Shown here: piece after piece, positions 4,724-6,871 of the stretch
Position numbering within the stretch: position 1 is the first letter of the stretch
Layout: each line of letters begins with the position of its first letter
Assembly: GCA_003511885.1 (NCBI GenBank)
Contig: DOIX01000301.1
Location: 1-6,871, forward strand
Length of the DNA stretch: 6,871 nucleotides
Reading direction: 5' to 3'
Source: Cyanobacteria bacterium UBA11153
Lineage (GTDB): Bacteria > Cyanobacteriota > Cyanobacteriia > Cyanobacteriales > Coleofasciculaceae
Program-made: the position numbers and the translations under genes
The notes under the pieces: model-generated
The model's input: only the letters and a program-made list of their open reading frames with translations
Told to the model about the DNA's origin: nothing
The model's database searches: none

Positions 4724-6705
4724 TTTGAGTCTAATCCAGGTGGTGGTGCCTGAATTTCTTTGTTTGGGAAGAGGAAATCTTGCATTTGTTTAAACCCTTG
4801 GGGATCCAGCAACCACTGGGCAGTTAATACCGCCGCACCAGCAGATAATAACACTACCAATATGCCCAATACTCCCAAACTAACCTTCAACCAATCTCCC
4901 TGTGATGTTGTGACTATTTCCGGTTCAACTGGCTGGGATATAACCACTGGTTCATCGGTATTGACAATTTCAATCGGAGTCACCAATTCTGTATCTAAAT
5001 TAATCGCTAAAGGCACATTCTCTAAACTATTTTCTGCCAAATCGATAACCACAGGATGCTGGGGCGAAACACCGCAGTAGGTAAGGACAACTGATGTATT
5101 ATCATGACCGTTTTTTTCATTGGCTAATTCAATTAAAGATTTGGCTGCTTCTGCCAAAGAAAGCCTGCCAATTAACACATCTCTGGCATAATCACTACCA
5201 AATTGTTCCACCACATTATTATCACTCAATCCATCGGAACATAAGAGCAATAAGCCGTCTTCCTCTAAAATAAATCGTCTCACGGATGGACGAAGGAAAT
5301 CTCCATCTTTCGTCCCCACAGCCTGGGTAAGTGCAGTGGCATCAGTGCGTTGCAATGCTTGGCGGTACAAACTTCTTCCCAGCTTAACTTCGCGAGTTGC
5401 TACATCATCATCTAGAGTAAGTAACTGACAGTATCGAGGTGTTAACCAATAAGCACGACTATCCCCCACATTAGCAATATAAAGTTCGTGAGCATTACCG
5501 TCTCCATCGGTACGGTTAATGATTTGGGGTAGTTGTAGTGCCAAAGTCAAAGTAGTCGCCATTCTCCGTCGCGATGCTCGTTCTTGTTGGTCGTTACTAG
5601 AAGCAATCAAATTATTTACTACTCGCATAATAGCTGATAACTGATCTGTGACTAGCTCCGGTGTCATCAATGCGGGATCTTCCAATAATTCTGCTAGCAA
5701 AGCACGGACTTGAATTTTAACTGACTGTACCCCTATATGGCTCGCCACTTCTCCACCTTCATGACCGCCAATACCATCGCAGATAATAGATAAATGAGGG
5801 ATGAGAGGATCTCTTGGTTGTTCCGGATCTTCTGGCAAATCGGACATGAGAGGATAGCAACTATCCTCATTATGATTTTGAATTGGACCTGTATCTGTAA
5901 ACCCCGCTACTTCCAAGCGTAAAGGTTGTCGAGATGCTTCTTCTAATAAAACTTGATTGAGTTTAATGGTTATTTCTTTCGCATAAGGTTTTTCAAGCTG
6001 CATTTCTTGAGTAATTTCCCATAGTTTACCAGCCACATTTCCCGAAGCTCTCTGTGCTAAAGATTCCCAATAAGCCCCAAGTTGTTGTATGGTAGCTTTG
6101 GATGGCGATCGCGTCAGTGTCGTAGTTCCTCCAGAAGCTTTACCTCCAATCAATTCTGCCGATTCGCGATCGCTAATTCCCCCCGCTGATGTTACCATTT
6201 CTGAGCCTAATCTTCCCCCCCAAGTCACATAAAGTTCTCGCAGTCGCACCCGCCAGCCTTCAACCCGCAGATTCTCTGGCACTAACAGTGCTGAATTTAC
6301 TCCCAATTCTGTTAAAGGTTGCCACAATTCCCACATCTGTGACAGCCAATATACCTGACGCACTGCTGACACATTTGACCACATTTCCTCCATCGATGGA
6401 TAAGGACCACCATTAATATCGATTGGTGCATTTTCCAGTAAAATAACCTGTTCTGACTCGTTTAACTGACAGATACCATAAACTTCTGGTAAATGGAGGC
6501 GGTGGGGATACAAGCGCAGATAGGTTAAAATCTTGCCACTGAGTTTTTCTGGCATATCTGGTGGCACATCTGGCTGAGTATCCTGCCAAATTTGGGGCGC
6601 GATCGCCTGGTAACGATTTGCTACTATGTCACCAACAGGTACAGCAGCAGCCGAGGAGCCTACCGCCCAGAGATAGCGATTTATCAGGAATTTAGGACTA
6701 CGCAT
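4714..6705 (-). CDS. Membrane-anchored PP2C phosphatase with kinase-like N-terminus
   Basis: A 663-residue protein. A PP2C-type Ser/Thr phosphatase domain spans about 265-545: NEDS (279-282), DGIGGHEGG (310-318), ATTL (383-386), NVGDSRAY (412-419), CSDGLSDN (489-496) and GHDN (533-536). The metal-binding aspartates 281, 310, 491 and 535 are all present, so it should be an active manganese/magnesium phosphatase. Residues 604-630 form a transmembrane helix near the C-terminus, followed by a short tail, so the enzyme probably faces the cytoplasm. Residues about 30-250 read like a degenerate protein kinase: a LPEVYG strand, VILLENAP as a hinge, and a PENLRV segment in place of the HRDxKPEN catalytic loop. 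The catalytic aspartates are missing. I chose ATG 6703-6705; it has no clear ribosome site. The frame is open to a GTG at 6798, but that extension lacks support. It faces the preceding gene convergently. Confidence 0.9.
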   Translation of the reverse strand: MRSPKFLINRYLWAVGSSAAAVPVGDIVANRYQAIAPQIWQDTQPDVPPDMPEKLSGKILTYLRLYPHRLHLPEVYGICQLNESEQVILLENAPIDINGGPYPSMEEMWSNVSAVRQVYWLSQMWELWQPLTELGVNSALLVPENLRVEGWRVRLRELYVTWGGRLGSEMVTSAGGISDRESAELIGGKASGGTTTLTRSPSKATIQQLGAYWESLAQRASGNVAGKLWEITQEMQLEKPYAKEITIKLNQVLLEEASRQPLRLEVAGFTDTGPIQNHNEDSCYPLMSDLPEDPEQPRDPLIPHLSIICDGIGGHEGGEVASHIGVQSVKIQVRALLAELLEDPALMTPELVTDQLSAIMRVVNNLIASSNDQQERASRRRMATTLTLALQLPQIINRTDGDGNAHELYIANVGDSRAYWLTPRYCQLLTLDDDVATREVKLGRSLYRQALQRTDATALTQAVGTKDGDFLRPSVRRFILEEDGLLLLCSDGLSDNNVVEQFGSDYARDVLIGRLSLAEAAKSLIELANEKNGHDNTSVVLTYCGVSPQHPVVIDLAENSLENVPLAINLDTELVTPIEIVNTDEPVVISQPVEPEIVTTSQGDWLKVSLGVLGILVVLLSAGAAVLTAQWLLDPQGFKQMQDFLFPNKEIQAPPPGLDSKEK

Positions 6706-6871
6706 AATGGTTAAAATGATGAAAAAACAAGTGTGAGATTTGTCGATCCCAGGAGCAGTCAATTCAGTGTTACATGAATAAATTAGCTCAAATCCCACAG
6801 ATTTGTTTCTAGAGTATTGTTACCGTTAATGTCGGCTGAAGGCTCCCGCTAAGCTGCGGCGCATCTAAATT
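6706..6871. other. Upstream region of the phosphatase gene, no gene seen
   Basis: This 166-base end segment contains no convincing ORF. The minus strand has a TTGACT (6757-6762) that could be a -35 hexamer, but no good -10 follows at the usual distance. No ribosome site precedes the ATG at 6705. Positions 6841-6866 are richer in G and C than the rest and show only short self-complementary stretches. Confidence 0.5.

Noticed and set aside
4760..5080. 106-codon plus-strand frame inside the phosphatase gene
   Set aside because: It runs antisense to the C-terminal linker and membrane segment of the phosphatase; no family or ribosome site was seen.
6189..6416. 75-codon plus-strand frame inside the phosphatase gene
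   Set aside because: It is antisense to the kinase-like region; its composition reflects the opposite strand and it has no support.
6706..6798. Longer start of the phosphatase gene at GTG 6798
   Set aside because: The extra 31 residues look unrelated to the family start and no ribosome site precedes the GTG.
1..6871. CRISPR array, tRNA or rRNA
   Set aside because: No regularly spaced repeats with unique spacers, cloverleaf arms or ribosomal RNA segments were found; the repeats present are short heptamer arrays and hairpins.

Overview
The window is cyanobacterial. It carries eight copies of the HIP1 octamer GCGATCGC in 6.9 kb (starts 490, 2135, 2680, 3185, 3604, 6105, 6166, 6599). Heptamer-based palindromic repeats fill two gaps. 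The gene families also fit: a cyanobacterial-type LexA, ArgF, a DUF1400-type hydrolase and a large membrane-anchored PP2C phosphatase. A lexA-argF neighbourhood is, from memory, also seen in Nostoc/Anabaena. I read the source as a probable filamentous cyanobacterium, but the genus cannot be fixed from this sequence.

Layout. Positions 1-128 lie downstream of lexA and hold only weak hairpins. lexA (131-737, minus) encodes the SOS repressor with all self-cleavage residues intact. A perfect match to the cyanobacterial SOS box sits upstream of it (833-846), so autoregulation is likely. The gap 847-1056 holds a small GC-rich hairpin element (934-967) and a heptamer-repeat palindrome (988-1055) that ends one base from the argF stop codon. 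argF (1057-1974, minus) is a complete ornithine carbamoyltransferase. The 402-base gap 1975-2376 holds a weak 45-codon ORF, a second copy of the hairpin element (2247-2293), and a duplicated translation-start region that creates a 10-codon leader ORF overlapping the next gene by one base (TAATG).

A two-gene plus-strand unit follows. The first gene (2377-4035) encodes an exported alpha/beta hydrolase with an N-terminal DUF1400-like region. Twelve bases after its stop comes a 201-residue protein (4048-4653) with a recognisable PD-(D/E)XK nuclease-like core. A repeat-built hairpin region (4652-4723) separates this unit from the convergent last gene (4714-6705, minus). That gene encodes a 663-residue protein with a region resembling a degenerate protein kinase, a complete PP2C phosphatase domain and a C-terminal transmembrane anchor. 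Positions 6706-6871 show no gene.

Functionally these are mostly unrelated units: DNA-damage response, arginine synthesis, an envelope or extracellular hydrolase with a putative nuclease partner, and phosphoprotein signalling at the membrane. The points most worth a second look are the two covarying hairpin elements bracketing argF, the duplicated start region with its overlapping leader ORF, the orphan PD-(D/E)XK protein and the pseudokinase-like region fused to PP2C. I see no CRISPR array, rRNA, tRNA or intact transposase.
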